From the NCBI GenBank assembly GCA_029959085.1, contig JARWIR010000042.1, forward strand, positions 5,674,544 through 5,738,543: a stretch of DNA of 64,000 bases, given 5' to 3'. The notes under the pieces were generated by a model. That model did not search any database and was not told where the DNA came from. It saw nothing but the letters and a program-made list of their open reading frames with translations. The stretch's first letter is position 1, and every line of letters begins with the position of its first letter. Both the position numbers and the translations under genes were made by a program. This stretch comes from Nemophila menziesii. Its lineage: Eukaryota > Streptophyta > Magnoliopsida > Boraginales > Hydrophyllaceae. This document shows positions 10,700-22,104 of this stretch, piece by piece.

Positions 10700-12133
10700 T
10701 TATTTAGGTGTACTGCTTCTTTCTTCCCCTTCTTTTTCGTTCTCCAATATACTGAATTGATTGTTGTTAACAAAGTCCTCAATGGGGTCAACCACCCTAA
10801 GCTTTTTGAAATTTCCAGTCATCTTGGAATTAACCTCTCCATGTCCTGACTCAATTCGTATTCCTCTAGCATCTCTTCTTCTCTTAACAGTTTGTTGAGT
10901 GTTTGAAGAAGTGTCCATGTTCTGATCAGAGGTATTGCTGGTATTAGCAACATATTTTCCTTTAATCTTTCTCATCTCCTCTTCAAACGCCATTAGCGCA
11001 GCTCGAATACTACCTTCGCTACCATACTCTCCCTCTTCTGTTATTCCATGAGTCCTTTTGAAAGCCTCCATTTTCAAAGATGATTCGTGCAGTTCGTTGC
11101 GAAGGCCATGTATTTGTTTATTCCAGTTCTCCCATTCCTGTTCTTCTTTGTCCTTCTCTTCATCATTTTGTCTTTGATTATTTGCTTTGCTCGTGCTTCC
11201 TTTTTTTGTATAATTGAATTTGCTCAGGATATCACCTTCTTCTTCACGAATTTGGATACCTCGGATTGGGTTATTGCTCATGTAGCTAGGACCTGCATCT
11301 TTATTAATCTTATCATTGTAAAAATAGTTAGTAAATTCCCCATTATTCTTAATATGTAAGCCATAAATCGGATTAAAATGAGGGAACTTCGCCACATTAT
11401 CAATGCTCCATGACACCTTCCTGCGCTCGTCAATATCCTCCACTTGCTTAATGCTTTTGATTGGGCAATCTCCATACTGGTGGCCTATTTTTCCACATCT
11501 GAAACATAGAAGTCCTGTATTTTAATATTGAAAAACCACCCACGCCGGACCTTCTTCTTGATATAAATAACCACTAGGGGGAACGGGGTATTTGTTGTTA
11601 ATCCTTGCGCGAAATCTCAAAACCTTGACATCACAATTCTGAGCTTTTGGGAAATCCACAGCTTCAATCCTAATAAAGCACACCTCAAGAGCCTTAACCG
11701 CGTTTATGTTATTTTGTTTAAATGCAAGTCCTCTGACTTGGACCCAAATAAAAGAGTAGTCTGTCACTAAATCATTGAAATCAACAACCAAAGGCCACAT
11801 AGTCATACTCAAGTGAAGCTTCTGATAAAGGTCAGGTCTCATCTCCCACACTCGCTTGAATTCTTTCTCATTGAAAATCTCGAGCTTGAACATGTTGTTT
11901 TTGACATATGACAATCTATAATGACCTTGAATACTCCACCTGTCTTCAATGAATTTCCTGAGTTGGACTGCATAAATCGGTGAGTCTCCTATTGCTTTGA
12001 TGAGTATGGCTTTTTCCTCCTTCATACTCTCAGATAAACGTGCTTTCGAGCCAATGTTGATAACCCCCAGCTTACGAGCTTTATGATCATTTAGAGGGAT
12101 GATGGGTAAAGCGTGATGCTCTCTTGTTGCCAT
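10700..12133 (-). pseudogene. LINE ORF1 protein (DUF4283-like, CCHC zinc knuckle)
   Basis: A 478-codon minus-strand frame starts with MATREHHALPII at 12133. It is an RNA-binding protein of plant L1 elements that coats LINE RNA. The N-terminal two thirds resemble DUF4283 (FIEDRWSIQGHY, NEKEFKRVWEMRP, MTMWPLVVDFNDL). A retroviral-type knuckle CFRCGKIGHQYGDC lies at about 11465-11512 (minus). The C-terminal part is charged and low-complexity, ending near GEERSSTPK. One in-frame TAA at 11522-11524 sits just before the knuckle. Otherwise the frame is open, so a single nonsense mutation disabled it. An upstream ATG at 12331 in the same frame adds residues unlike the family. Confidence 0.85.
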
Positions 12134-12978
12134 TGAGATTCCTGCACTCACAGTGGAAGGTAAAAACGCACAAAACAAGAGTATAGAGTAGGAAATAATA
12201 GCTATATCAGAAAGAGGGAAGTAAGGAAATTGTAAGGAATTTGTAAGAGGGGAAGAAAGAGGATGAGTGATACTGGGAAAATAGAGTGTGGAGAACCAAT
12301 CCACACTGCGAAGTATATATAGGCAAGACATTGAGACTTCTTCTAGAAAACTTCTTAAGAACGCTAATAGCTGACTTGTTTCTTCGAGATCTTCGGGTAA
12401 CGGAGAGGTCTAAACCGCAGTGAGCCTCATAATTGGTTTTGGGAAAACCAATTTGTAATAGCTCCATTTGATTAGCCTATTGCAGCGTGCAAAGATGACA
12501 CGCCAAGGTCCGTCTCTTCGCCTCCCCCATGTTGCTATATAGTTTGTCGTTTTTGATTCCTGCACGAAAAGAAAACCAAAAGCATAGAAATAATTATTTA
12601 ATTTCTTTTTAACCTCGGAACTCGTTGCTTTTTGGACAGCAGAACTTGGCTTCGAAGAGATCAAACGACGGCTCCCGTTTTGTTCGAAACTCCTCATCAT
12701 TAATTTCGATTTCTTCAACCTTCCTGCAGACTAATGCTTGTCCTACGGTTTTCTTTATCTTCCAATTAGGTTTGTTTTTCCCCAAATTGAAAAAGGGAAA
12801 GCCTATTTAGAACCCTAGCAATCCATCTGACGAAACCCCCATCTCAAGATGAGGTGAAGGAGAAGCGTGTGGCAAACACCACTCAAGAAATCGACACCCT
12901 TAGGTGATGATTATCAAGAGAGGATCGATGAAATTCGGCAAAGAAATCGTACCCTAGAAGATAGAGAGAGGAGAGAGC
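12134..12978 (-). other. LINE 5' untranslated leader
   Basis: About 845 bp upstream of ORF1 on the minus strand. The extreme 5' end is CT-rich (the plus strand reads GATAGAGAGAGGAGAGAG at 12960-12977). A short minus-strand frame at 12410-12718 has no recognisable domain, and I treat it as non-coding. Plant L1 leaders carry the internal promoter, but I cannot point to a specific promoter motif. Confidence 0.6.
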
Positions 12979-12989
12979 GTTTCTCTTTT

Positions 12990-13090
12990 CACTAATTTGT
13001 TTACTTATTTATTCAATCAACTTCTCACTTAAAATCCAACACTTCACTTAAAACACAGTCATTCACTTCGATCAGATACTTGGTCAAACG
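12990..13090 (+). mobile_element. LTR-family fragment, copy 1, right part
   Basis: This is the continuation, across the LINE, of the fragment at 6060-6256: TTCAATCAACTTCTCACTT..CCAACACTTCACTTAAAACAC. It matches 32925-33005, and then ACTTCGAT matches the sequence after the hAT element at 33864. The copy breaks off near 13080-13090, where a LINE-derived sequence begins. Confidence 0.6.
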
Positions 13091-13097
13091 AAGAAAA

Positions 13098-13623
13098 AAA
13101 ATTGAATTATTGCGCTAGCTATTTGTTGGGTAATCTGGACGGATAGGAATGATCGTATATTAACGGTGCTAGAGGAGCAAAATCAATGTCTGCATCTCGT
13201 TATAGAGTTGAAAATGTTGTTGTGAATTACGTCTGTGCCTGGGGAAAGGAAAAAGATGGTGGTATAGTTTTTTTCGCCAAGATTACTCTTGTGAAATGGG
13301 TTAAGCCAGAGATAGGGATCAAAAGTAAAAAACATTAGACCTCCAAAGCGGATGTAGGTGGTTTATTTCGGGGAAAAGACGGTGAGTATTTGGGTGGATT
13401 TGCGGTCTGGCTTTAGCTTATTCGGCGTTTCAAGCGGAATTAATTGCACTACATTTTGGTTTAACCTTGGCGATTAAGAGGAGTCATGAGAGGGTAGTAG
13501 TTGAAACCGATTCTCTTGTGTTACACGCGCTAGTGAAGGGCAGTGTGAACAATGGGGATTGGCTAGACGTACTACTCCTAGAGTGTAGAGAAATTCTCAC
13601 AAATTATTCGGGTTTCGACCTTG
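13098..13623 (+). pseudogene. LINE ORF2 fragment (RNase H), 5' half, split by element A
   Basis: Plus-strand translation gives IIALAICWVIWTDRND, a C-terminal LINE ORF2 motif. An RNase H-like stretch follows, with VGGLFRGKDGEYLGG, FQAELIALHFGL, VVVETDSLVLHAL and SGFDLVH. Several frame changes and stops occur. The frame is cut at 13628 by the 5' LTR of element A, and the homology resumes at 29417 with VYRDRK. No poly(A) tail is seen in this half. Confidence 0.75.
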
Positions 13624-13628
13624 TTCAT

Positions 13629-15156
13629 TGATGTCTCCCTATTTGTGATATAATAATCTAGGTTAGAGACATCATTTTGGGGTATTTAAGTAATTAATTA
13701 TATTTTTTTATTCATATTCTGATAAATTCTTATTTCTCGTCTTGATTTAATGATTTATTATTTTTAGAGCATATTGAGTTTAATTGTTTGTTTAGTGTGA
13801 AGCTTTAAAGATATATGGAAATTAGTTAGATTCTAAATCATTTCTAAAGAGATAAGAAAAGAAGATATGGATGGAAATTGGAGATAATCAGAAGTAGAGA
13901 TAAAATAGGAAAGGAAATATTGCCAAGTAAATGAAATTCTGAGCCACATCCAATAAAGTAAATATAACTTTATATCGGCTGGAAATTTGGAGGAGCAATC
14001 AAAAGATAAAGTGTAGATATTTTTGACGCAGTCATTTCAATATAAAGTAGGAGAAGATCGGAGCAATAACGAATGAGATACGACCAAAGCAAGACAACAA
14101 CAGTTTTTCCCTTCTCCTATATTTTAGGAAACGAATTTGATTTGGAAAAGAGTCATTACTTGCCTTATACTCCAAGATTTTGACTTAGGGTTTGGCAAAC
14201 CCTATAAATACACCCTTTTTTTAATTAGAAACACATCCTTGGCCAGCCTTTAAGCCAAGAGGAAGCTTACAACAAGAGAAGAGAAGATCTGAAGGAGTTG
14301 GACTACAAATCATGCCTTCCCAATCCTTCAAATTTGTAATTTTTTCTTTCTTTCTATAGTATGAACAAATACCATTTTAACTTGAGATTAGCATATGGGT
14401 ATGGACCCTAGACTTGTTTTAAATCTATTTTAATTTAGGATGTTCGCATTTAATTGATACTGGTGTTAGTGTAGTATTCTTTGTTTTATGTTCTTTGATT
14501 TATTGTCTGTAGTTCCTACGGTGGACAACATATAAGATTACCATAGTAGTTAGACGGTCACCCAGAAGGGGTGTCTAATTATTGAAACACCATATAAATG
14601 TCTAGTGTGCGGTAGTGATCCCGAAGGGCTTGCCTAACTAGATAGTCATTAGGGTTTGAGATTTAATCCCCGATCATTATGCAGTGTCCCCTTACCCAAG
14701 TCCCCTGGTAATTGATAAGTCGCCTCTTAAGTCCACCCGGAAGGGGGTAGGAGGAATATAGAATCTTGGCTATTGCATATCACACAATTCTCCCGTACAT
14801 GATTAGAATAAACAAGGATAATGGGAATTACTTGCTATATCTCGACCTAAATTCTCATACTATCTTTCTTTCGTTTATTTAATTTTTGTATTTATTTTAT
14901 TTAGTTAATTAATTCTATAAGAATCAAACAAATATTTCTAAGTCTTTTACTTTCTTGCGTATTATTATTCTAGCTTTAGTATTTTCACTTTATCATTGCA
15001 TAAGTTCTTCCTAACTTTCGTAGTCTGAGAAACGAATTCTATTTTTCATTAAAACTTGCATACGACCAGTGATACTTGCAGTGAGTAACGTGTTTAGACT
15101 AGGGTGTTAGTTGCATCTTTTATTACCATATTTTGATCACACCTTAGCCGACACCA
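13629..15156 (+). repeat. 5' LTR of element A
   Basis: 1,528 bp, starting TGATGTCTCC and ending CCGACACCA. It contains the element promoter (TATAAATA at 14203-14210). Downstream is a leader region with three short C-rich/G-rich mini-hairpins at 14559-14573, 14619-14629 and 14733-14747. Confidence 0.92.
14203..14210 (+). promoter_or_regulatory. TATA box of element A 5' LTR
   Basis: TATAAATA in the context CCCTATAAATACACCC. The same context is found at the matching place in the LTRs of A (28457 in the 3' LTR), D (39398, 47759) and C (55444, 63887). E has it on the minus strand (51022-51029). It probably drives transcription of the element RNA. Confidence 0.7.
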
Positions 15157-15162
15157 AGTTTT

Positions 15163-15181
15163 TGGCGCCGCTGCCGGGGAC
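15163..15181 (+). other. Primer binding site of element A
   Basis: TGGCGCCGCTGCCGGGGAC lies 6 bp after the LTR. It resembles the complement of the tRNA-Asp 3' end, the primer known for Athila elements, with C in place of the usual T at position 9. The identical sequence is found in B, C and D. Confidence 0.85.
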
Positions 15182-15276
15182 TACCTCGTTAGTCCTTGTG
15201 CATAGATTTAGTGCTGTTATTTCAGTTAGTTCTACTTTACGCTTTTGTTTTAGTTTTCTTTTTTCAGGTTATTCAG

Positions 15277-16362
15277 ATGGAAAGTCCGAGGAAACTCGAT
15301 CTTCCCGTCTCATTCAGAGTTCAACCCAGAGGAATCCGTACTCCAGAAGTCCAAGCCGCTAAACTCAGACCTGATCCAGGCATGATTGAACAATTTTCGA
15401 GTTATGGCCGATTTAGTGGTGTTGCACAACATGATCCGGTTTGTTATGTCTAGAAATTTATACAGATCTGTGATGCCTACATCATCAAAGGTGTTACACA
15501 GGAACATATGTATTACGTCATGTTCCAATTCTTTTTAACCGAAAGTGCAAGCGATTGGTATGACTACCAACACCCTGATTCAATTCCAGACTGGGATAAA
15601 CTCCAAGCCACATTTATAGACCGGTTCTATCTGGTTAGTAGACGCTTAAAAGATATGCTGAAGTTTGAACAATTTATGCAAGAAGAAGGGGAAAGTGTTG
15701 GTGAAGCATGGCTACGTTTTAATGAAAAGAAAGCGAGGTGTCCATTCCACGTCTCCTCGCCCGAATATCAGTTGACCATGTCCTATGGAGGACTCAACAA
15801 AGAGTCCAAGGCAAAAGCAGATATGTTAGGAGAGGAAAGTTTTGTGTTATTAGATCCTAAATACGCTCACATTATTATGGAAAGAGTTCTTGACACCGAG
15901 AGAAGTTGGCTGTTGGAATCAGAGAAAGAAGAAGATACCTTAGAATCTCTAAGGATTGAAGAATTAAACCAACAACTCAATGAATTACAAGAGCAATCAC
16001 GTTTAGAGAGCAGCTCAGTAGCCCAGGTAAATCTAGTACACACTTTACCTTCATGTCCGGGTTGTGGAACAAGAAATCATTCGTGGGAGAATTGCGTTAA
16101 TAATCCAGCTTCGATTTCCTTCGTATCTCATCAAAGAAATCATTACTCAAATGGTTATTATCATTCTCAAGGGTCTCGAGCTAATTATTATGCCCCCCAG
16201 AATCAAAATTGGGTTGAAAATCAAGGTAACTACTATCAACCTCAACCTCAACATTATTATCAACCAAGACCTATCTATCAAGAGCCGAAATATGAAGAAT
16301 ATCATCAAGACCACATTCTTATTCAACGCAACAAGCTACACAAGAACAACTTTCGAGTTTAG
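15277..16362 (+). pseudogene. gag: Athila gag (element A)
   Basis: Gag forms the virus-like particle and binds element RNA. The frame starts MESPRKLDLPV at 15277. After LRPDPGMIEQF there is a TAG at 15451-15453, and the same frame then continues to 16362. It contains the Retrotrans_gag-type capsid region (FLTESASDWYDYQHPDSI, FIDRFYLVSRRLK, GESVGEAWLRF) and a CCHC knuckle CPGCGTRNHSWENC around residues 260-273. The C-terminus is rich in Tyr, Gln and Asn. A frameshift near 16310 separates it from the protease region. The match to the gag of C and D is clear but diverged. Confidence 0.85.
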
Positions 16363-16369
16363 ATCCAAT

Positions 16370-17704
16370 ACTAGTAGAACTTATGGGAATGTTTGAAGAG
16401 AACATGAAGAAAAGTCAACAGAGATTTCAAACGCACGCAAAGGTCATTAATAATCTCGAGAATACCATATCACAAATGGCGAGTGTAATCTAAAACAGGC
16501 TAGAAGGCAAATCCCAAGTGATACTATTTCTCTTAGAGACGATGCTTGTCATGCAGTTGAATTAAGAGATGGAATACAATTACCTCCCCCTAGAGTGGAA
16601 GAAACAGAACAACCAAAAGAACCAACCCCTACTCCTTAGGTGATTGAAGAAACAGTTGAAGATATAGTCGAAGAGGTAATTGAATCAAGGAGTACCTCAG
16701 AGAAGATACCAGAAAAGAAGAAAAGCTCAGTAGTGAACAATACACGTCCTTCACCACCATTCTCATCACGTGTCAAAAACAAGAACAATGAAAAAGAATT
16801 CAAATAGTTCCTTGACATGGTGAGCAAATTAGATATCAATATACCATTTGTAAAAGCTCTCAAAAGGATTCCAAAATATTTGAAATTCATGAAAGTCATC
16901 CTCTCTAACAAACAAAGTTTAGAAACTGGGGAACTGATTGGATTACCTGGGGAGTGTAGTGCTATTTGTAAAATAAAGTTGCCACCGAAGTTACAAGATC
17001 TCAGAAGTTTTACAATTCCTATTGCTATTGGTGGAGGATGGACCGGGAAAGCATTATGTTATTTGGGAGTGAGTATCAATCTCATGCCAAAGTCCTTGTT
17101 CGAGAATCTCAACATATAAGAGGTGGTACCTACTTCAGTGGTATTACAAATGACAGGTCGCTCCCTCTCCCAGCCAGTAAGTAAAATTGATGATGATTTA
17201 GTTAAAGCTGGTAGTTTTATATTTCCTTATGAATTTATTATTCTTAACTACGACGCAGATAAGAATGTCCCCATCATCTTTGGTAGACCATTCTTAGCCA
17301 CAAGGCGTACACTAATAGATGTTGAGACTGGTGAATTGATCATGAGATTCCAAGACGAAAAGGTACAATTCAATGTGTTCAAGGCTATGAAATATCCAGA
17401 TGCAAAAGATGAATGCTTGAAAATAGATGTCATAAGAAAAATTACGCAAGAAGTTTTTAATGAATCAAGCTTTGATGACACTTTAACAACAGCCTTGGCA
17501 CTTGAATCTCCAGAGATATATGACGATATAGCTAAAGAAGTTGCAGCATTAGATGCAGTAGACGGTAGACCAAGAGCAATTCGTGAACAACTTCGAGAAT
17601 CAGGAGACATTGAACCAATGAAGAAACCATCTATCATCTGTCCATCCTGTTCTCGAAGAAAACCCGCTTACATACCATATGTGTTACGCGTATTTATGTA
17701 TTAA
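16370..17704 (+). pseudogene. Athila gag-pol linker and aspartic protease (element A)
   Basis: After a broken linker (16370-16800, with stops) a frame opens with LDMVSKLDINIPF. This is the region before the protease in Athila polyproteins. The expected active-site block ALCDLGASINLMP (as in C) reads ALCYLGVSINLMP here. The codon at 17060 encodes Tyr, so the single catalytic Asp of the retropepsin monomer is lost. A stop follows at about 17117-17119. The domain then continues with NVPIIFGRPFLATRRTLIDV, the flap and second half. Protease function is certainly gone. Confidence 0.85.
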
Positions 17705-17739
17705 CAAAACTTTGCCTGTTATTAAGTCTGCTAACCTTG

Positions 17740-18811
17740 CAGGTCCTCAAGAAGATAAGCTACTACATGCCGAGCTAACAAAGAATAAATTGGGTGGACT
17801 ATAGCCGATATAAATGGAATTATTCTTACCATTTGCAAACACAAGATCATTCTTGAGAAGGAAGGAGAGTGATCTATAGAGGGGCAGAGAAGACTTATGC
17901 CAGGAATGAAAGAGGTGGTAAGGAAAGAGGTGATCAAGTTATTAGAAGCGGGTATTATCTTTGCGATTGCTAGCAGTGATTGGGTTAGTCCAGTGCAATG
18001 TGTTCCAAAGAAAGGAGGTATACCATACTTAATGATCAAAACAAAGCCATTCCATCAAGAAAAATTGTGGGGTGAAGGGTATGCATGGATTACCGCAAGC
18101 TCAACAAGGCCACGAAGAAAGATCACATCCCGTTACCGTTTAATGATTAGATGTTAGACAAGCTTGTAGGGAAAGAGTATTATTGTTTCCTTAACGGATA
18201 TTCAGGCTATAGTCAGATTTGTGTAGATCTACCCGATCAGCACAAAACAACTTTTACTTGTCCGTTTGGCGCCTTTGCTTATAGGAGGATGCCGTTTGGT
18301 TTATGCAATGCACCTGCCACGTTCTAGAGGTGTATGATGGCTATAATCTGGAACATGGTTGATAAATACTTGGAGGTTTTTATGGATGGTTTTTTGGTAT
18401 TTGGAGATAGTTTTGATGAGTGCCTCAACAATCTTGAAAAGGTCCTTCTGCGATGTAAAGAAACGGATCTAGTTCTTAATTGGGGAAAATGTCACTTCAT
18501 GGTTCAAGAAGGGATTGTGTTGGGACATAAAGTTTCGAGTGCAAGAATGGAGGTTGATCATGCTTGAAGTTATAAAAACCTTACCACCTCCGATTTATGT
18601 TAAAGGAGAGAGAAGTTTCTTGGGTCACGCGGGATTTTACAGACGATTTATTAAAGATTTCTCCAAGATCACCAAACTGCTTTGTTCTTTACTCAAAAAG
18701 GATACTCCTTTCAATTTTAATTATGAATTTCTTAACGCGTTTTTGACGATCAGAGAGAAACTCATCTCCACACCGACTGGCATACCTCCAGATTGGAACG
18801 CTCCCGTTTGA
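17740..18811 (+). pseudogene. Athila reverse transcriptase (element A)
   Basis: Ty3/gypsy RT, broken. Blocks visible in several frames: MPGMKEVVRKEVIKLLEAGI, WVSPVQCVPKKGG, HKTTFTCPFGAFAYRRMPFG, LCNAPATF-stop-RCMMA, VFMDGFLVFG and LNWGKCHFMVQEGIVLGH. After a further shift comes the thumb/connection block SFLGHAGFYRRFIKDFSKI. The YxDD-equivalent box, FMDD in C, is FMDG here (GGT at 18388-18390), so one catalytic Asp is replaced. At least three stops and two frameshifts are present. Confidence 0.85.
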
Positions 18812-18814
18812 ACT

Positions 18815-19200
18815 GATGTGCGATGCAAGTGATCACACAATGGGTGTTGTGTTAGGCTAGAGAAAAGAGAAAATCTTCCATATAATTTATTATGCAAGTA
18901 AGACCTTTAACGCTGCCCAATTGAATTATACAATGACAGAGAAAGAGTTATTAGTCGTAGTTTATGTTTTCGATAAATTTCGTTCCTATCTGCTTGGAAT
19001 GAAAACTATTGTATACACAGATCATTCAGCAATTAAGTATCTTATGGCGAAAAAGGACGCTAAGCCACGTCTTATTAGATGGGTACTATTGCTACAAGAG
19101 TTTGACATAGATATATAAGACCGAAAAGGATGCGAGAATCTAGTAGTTGATCATTTATCTAGGCTCGAAGGATCTGATGCCAACAAAGAACCAGAATTGG
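18815..19200 (+). pseudogene. Athila RNase H (element A)
   Basis: The RNase H domain removes element RNA during reverse transcription. Plus-strand pieces read CDASDHTMGVVLG-stop, [16 protein letters not shown] and [21 protein letters not shown], followed by [20 protein letters not shown]. The acidic residues of CDAS, TEKELL and YTDHSA are all present, but stops at about 18855 and 19117 break the frame. This domain is missing from elements C and D. Confidence 0.82.
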
Positions 19201-20494
19201 TCAAATAGGTATTCCCTGATGAACAACTTTTTACGATTAAAGATGTGTTTGTGCCTTGGTATGTCGATATAGTCAACCTCATAGTGAGTGGTGTAATCTC
19301 TACGGAATTCAGTCCACAACAACGAAAGAGGTTAAGTTATAGAGCCAAACAATTCTTTTGGGACGAGCCCTACCTCTTCAAAGTTTGCAGTGACCAAGTT
19401 ATCAGAAGATGCGTCCATGAGGGAGAAACAAGAATAATCATTGCAAGCTGTCATGGTTCACCATATGGTGGACATTTCAAAGGCGATAGAACCGCAACTA
19501 AAATTCGTCAATCCAAGTTCTATTGGCCTACCCCACACAAAGATTGTCATCAATTCGTCCAGACTTCCAAAGATGTCAGTTACTAATAATATATTGAAAA
19601 GAGACGAGATGACACTTAACAATGTCTTAGAAGTAGAAATCTTTGATGTATGGGGAATAGATTTCATGGGACCTTTCATATCCTCCCATGGTAATCTTTA
19701 TATTTTGCTAGCAGTAGATTATTTGTCTAAGCGGGTAGAAGCAGTGGCAACATCAAAGAACGACGCCAAGACAGTTATCTCATTCCTTAAATCGAATATC
19801 TTTTCACGACATGGCACGCCACGTGTTCTCATCAGTGATAAATGTACCCACTTTATAAATTTTCAGTTGAGAGCTGCCCTTCGTAAGTTGGGGGTGAGAC
19901 ACCGCACTTCAACCAGCTATCATCCCCAAACTAACGGTCAAGTTGAGGTCTCTAACCGAGAAATCAAGTCTATTCTAGAAAAGTCCGTAAACAAAACGAG
20001 GAAGGACTAGTCCATTAAAATTAGATGATGCTCTCTGGGCTCACAAAACAACATTCAAAACACCAGTGGTGGCATCTCCCTATCGCATGGTCTACGGCAA
20101 AGCATGTCATCCTCCTATCAATATTGAATCCCGTGCTTTTTGGGCTATTAAAAATCTAAATCTAAAGGCAGAGTTAGCGGGTAAGCAAATGATGATGTAG
20201 TTGAATGAGTTAGATGAATTCCTCTTTCATGCCTATGATAATTCACGTCTCTACAAGGAGAAAACAAAAAGATGGCATGATAATCAGATTAGTCCAAAGA
20301 AGTTTGAAAGAGGTCAAAAGGTACTCTTATATAATTCTAGATTCTCGAACTATCCGGGTAAGCTTAAGTCCCGTTGGGGAGGACCTTATATTGTTACAAA
20401 AGTCACACCTCATATTGAACATCCAACCGAGCAAAAGACATTCATGGTGAATGGTCACTGCTTGAAGATATACCATGATAGTGAGAACTTTTGA
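19200..20494 (+). pseudogene. Athila integrase (element A)
   Basis: Integrase joins element DNA to the genome. The N-terminal zinc region ([25 protein letters not shown]) is recognisable, but its CxxC half is damaged ([10 protein letters not shown]). After a frameshift near 19580 the catalytic core reads [19 protein letters not shown] and [12 protein letters not shown], so the D-D-E residues are kept. A TAG follows at about 20008. The C-terminal part (20201-20494) reads FERGQKVLLYNSRF, GKLKSRWGGPYIVTKVTPH, a GPY/F-like module. That module is the only pol piece downstream of the deletions in C and D. Confidence 0.85.
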
Positions 20495-21440
20495 CGAGAG
20501 GAGACGATCCATCTCGGAGAACACGCTTAACCCGAGGTACATGTCAAACTAAACGACTTTAAACAAAAGTGCTCTTGGGAGACACCCCTTGTTTTAATTG
20601 CTTTTTAGTTAGTTTTATGTTTCGTAGTGTATAATCTTACGTTAGTGTATATTTTTAAATGTGTTTACAAGCTAATAGGAGAGAAAGGAGTGTAGGAAAC
20701 GAGTTTGGGGTAAAAAAAAAATTAGACATATTCTGACCCTCTGACCGGCCAGCCGACCCATAGGGCCGGTATACCGGTGGGAAGTAAACCGTCGTGAGGG
20801 TGAGGAAATTAGGTACATTGCTGAGAGGAGAGTAGCAAAACCGTGTCGTCACTCGCGAAACACGGTTTGAAAAAAAAATTGACCGGCATGCCGGCTGAAA
20901 GGCCCGGTATACCGGCCCAGCAAAAACGGTTGTGACAGTCGCAAAATCAGTTGACTGCCGAGGAGAAGATAGCAAAATCGTGGTTGCATTTGACGATACG
21001 GTTTGTATAACGTTAGCATCGGTATACCGGAAGAAATCCCCGGCATACCGGCGCGAGGCGGTTTATGAAGGATTTTTGCTATAATCAACTTCTTACCTTA
21101 TAAAAGCAGACCCTAGCCTCCCCCAACCTTCCCAAATACGAATTTTTCAGACCCAAACCTTATAAAACACCTTTAAACTTGATTAAACCTTCACATAAAC
21201 ACAACAACATCATCAAATCTTTCCTCCATCTTCCATAAACATATATTATTCATCAAATCCATTACACAACACCATAAAACACCAAAGATCATCAAGCTAT
21301 CAAGAGTTCTTCCACCATAAATCAAGAGTTCCTTCTTCTACCATTAATAATCATTCATCCAAGCAACAACCTCAAGCCACACCAATATTTCATAAATTTA
21401 TTCAATCCTTTTTGTAACTTGAGTTGTGGGTTATTCAAAG
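20495..21440 (+). other. Element A post-pol leader with palindromic GC-rich array
   Basis: Non-coding region between integrase and ORF3. At 20735-21065 it holds GC-rich palindromes in otherwise AT-rich DNA: CCGGTATACCGG at 20766-20777 and 20904-20915, CCGGCATGCCGG at 20883-20894, TCGGTATACCGGA at 21019-21031 and CCGGCATACCGG at 21040-21051. The rest is A/C-rich leader (21120-21410), ending in ACTTGAGTTGTGGGTT just before ORF3. The same layout is seen in C and D. Confidence 0.75.
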
Positions 21441-21878
21441 ATGACAAACAAAACAGATGCTATGAATTACAAGAGAAAATGTTCAATCTTAATGAAGAAC
21501 AAGAATTTGCCCGGAACTACAAGTGAAAAGGCCATTAATCTAGATGAGCATATTGAAAAGAAGCCAAAGATCAAGGCAACATCACAACCACTACGAGAAA
21601 AACGCACAACTAGAATGAGTATACCATCAAGGCCTAGAGCATAGACAGCAATCCAAGATCAAGGTTTGTCTTCAAATCTTAATGAATATTCTGAAAAACC
21701 ACCAGCATGGGTAGTTAAATTAATGGAAGAGATCGATAGTTTAAAAAGAAATTTTAACGCCTGCTGGAATGAGATTTTAAGGATAGATCATGTAATAAAC
21801 GAAGAAACAGAAGACTTGGATATGGATGATGAAGAGATGCTTTATGGCCAGGTACCATGTTCTAATTCTTCTCATTAA
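21441..21878 (+). pseudogene. Short ORF3-like frame of element A
   Basis: The frame starts MTNKTDAMNYKRK at 21441 and ends in YGQVPCSNSSH at 21878, with one in-frame TAG at 21642-21644. Element C has the same short protein at 61196-61665 (shared KNKNLPG, EKAINLD, IQDQG, YGQVP.SNSS). The first residues, MTN(K/R)T, also begin the ORF3 of D and B. I infer a conserved short ORF3 form lacking the central plant-transposon-protein domain. Function unknown. Confidence 0.6.
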
Positions 21879-21933
21879 TTGCTTATATGCATTGGTTTAG
21901 TTTAGTTTAAATTTTATATATTGAGTCTTTTCC

Positions 21934-21953
21934 GAGTCATGGGGACATGGCTC
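21934..21953 (+). promoter_or_regulatory. Post-ORF3 hairpin of element A with polypurine-like motif
   Basis: GAGTCATG-GGGA-CATGGCTC folds into an 8-bp stem with a GGGA loop. In C, D and B the stem is GAGTCGTG/CACGACTC. The G-to-A change on one side is matched by C-to-T on the other, and a second change leaves a U-G pair. It is followed at 21957 by TTTTGAGTTGGGGATGGGG, like the PPT next to the 3' LTR. Confidence 0.75.
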
Positions 21954-22104
21954 ACTTTTGAGTTGGGGATGGGGATTCGTTGTCCTCGTCTTCCTTTTTG
22001 TTTTTGCATAGAAGTTAATTTTTTTAGTGTTGAAATTGGCGTAGAATATGATGAATCTACCTATTGAGCATGTGTTAATTAATTCAATGATAGTAGGTAG
22101 TATG

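Larger units (their letters stand above)
6268..12978 (-). mobile_element. Full-length but decayed L1-type LINE
   Basis: The minus strand reads, 5' to 3': a CT-rich leader, ORF1 (DUF4283-like plus CCHC knuckle), ORF2 (apurinic-type endonuclease, reverse transcriptase, zf-RVT, RNase H), a short 3' UTR and a poly(A) tail (T-rich on plus at 6268-6284). It is flanked by an 11-bp direct repeat GTTTCTCTTTT at 6257-6267 and 12979-12989, the variable-length duplication made by target-primed reverse transcription. The related sequence near 32,912 has no insertion at this point. ORF1 has one nonsense codon. ORF2 has several stops and frameshifts, so the copy is dead although structurally complete. Confidence 0.9.
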
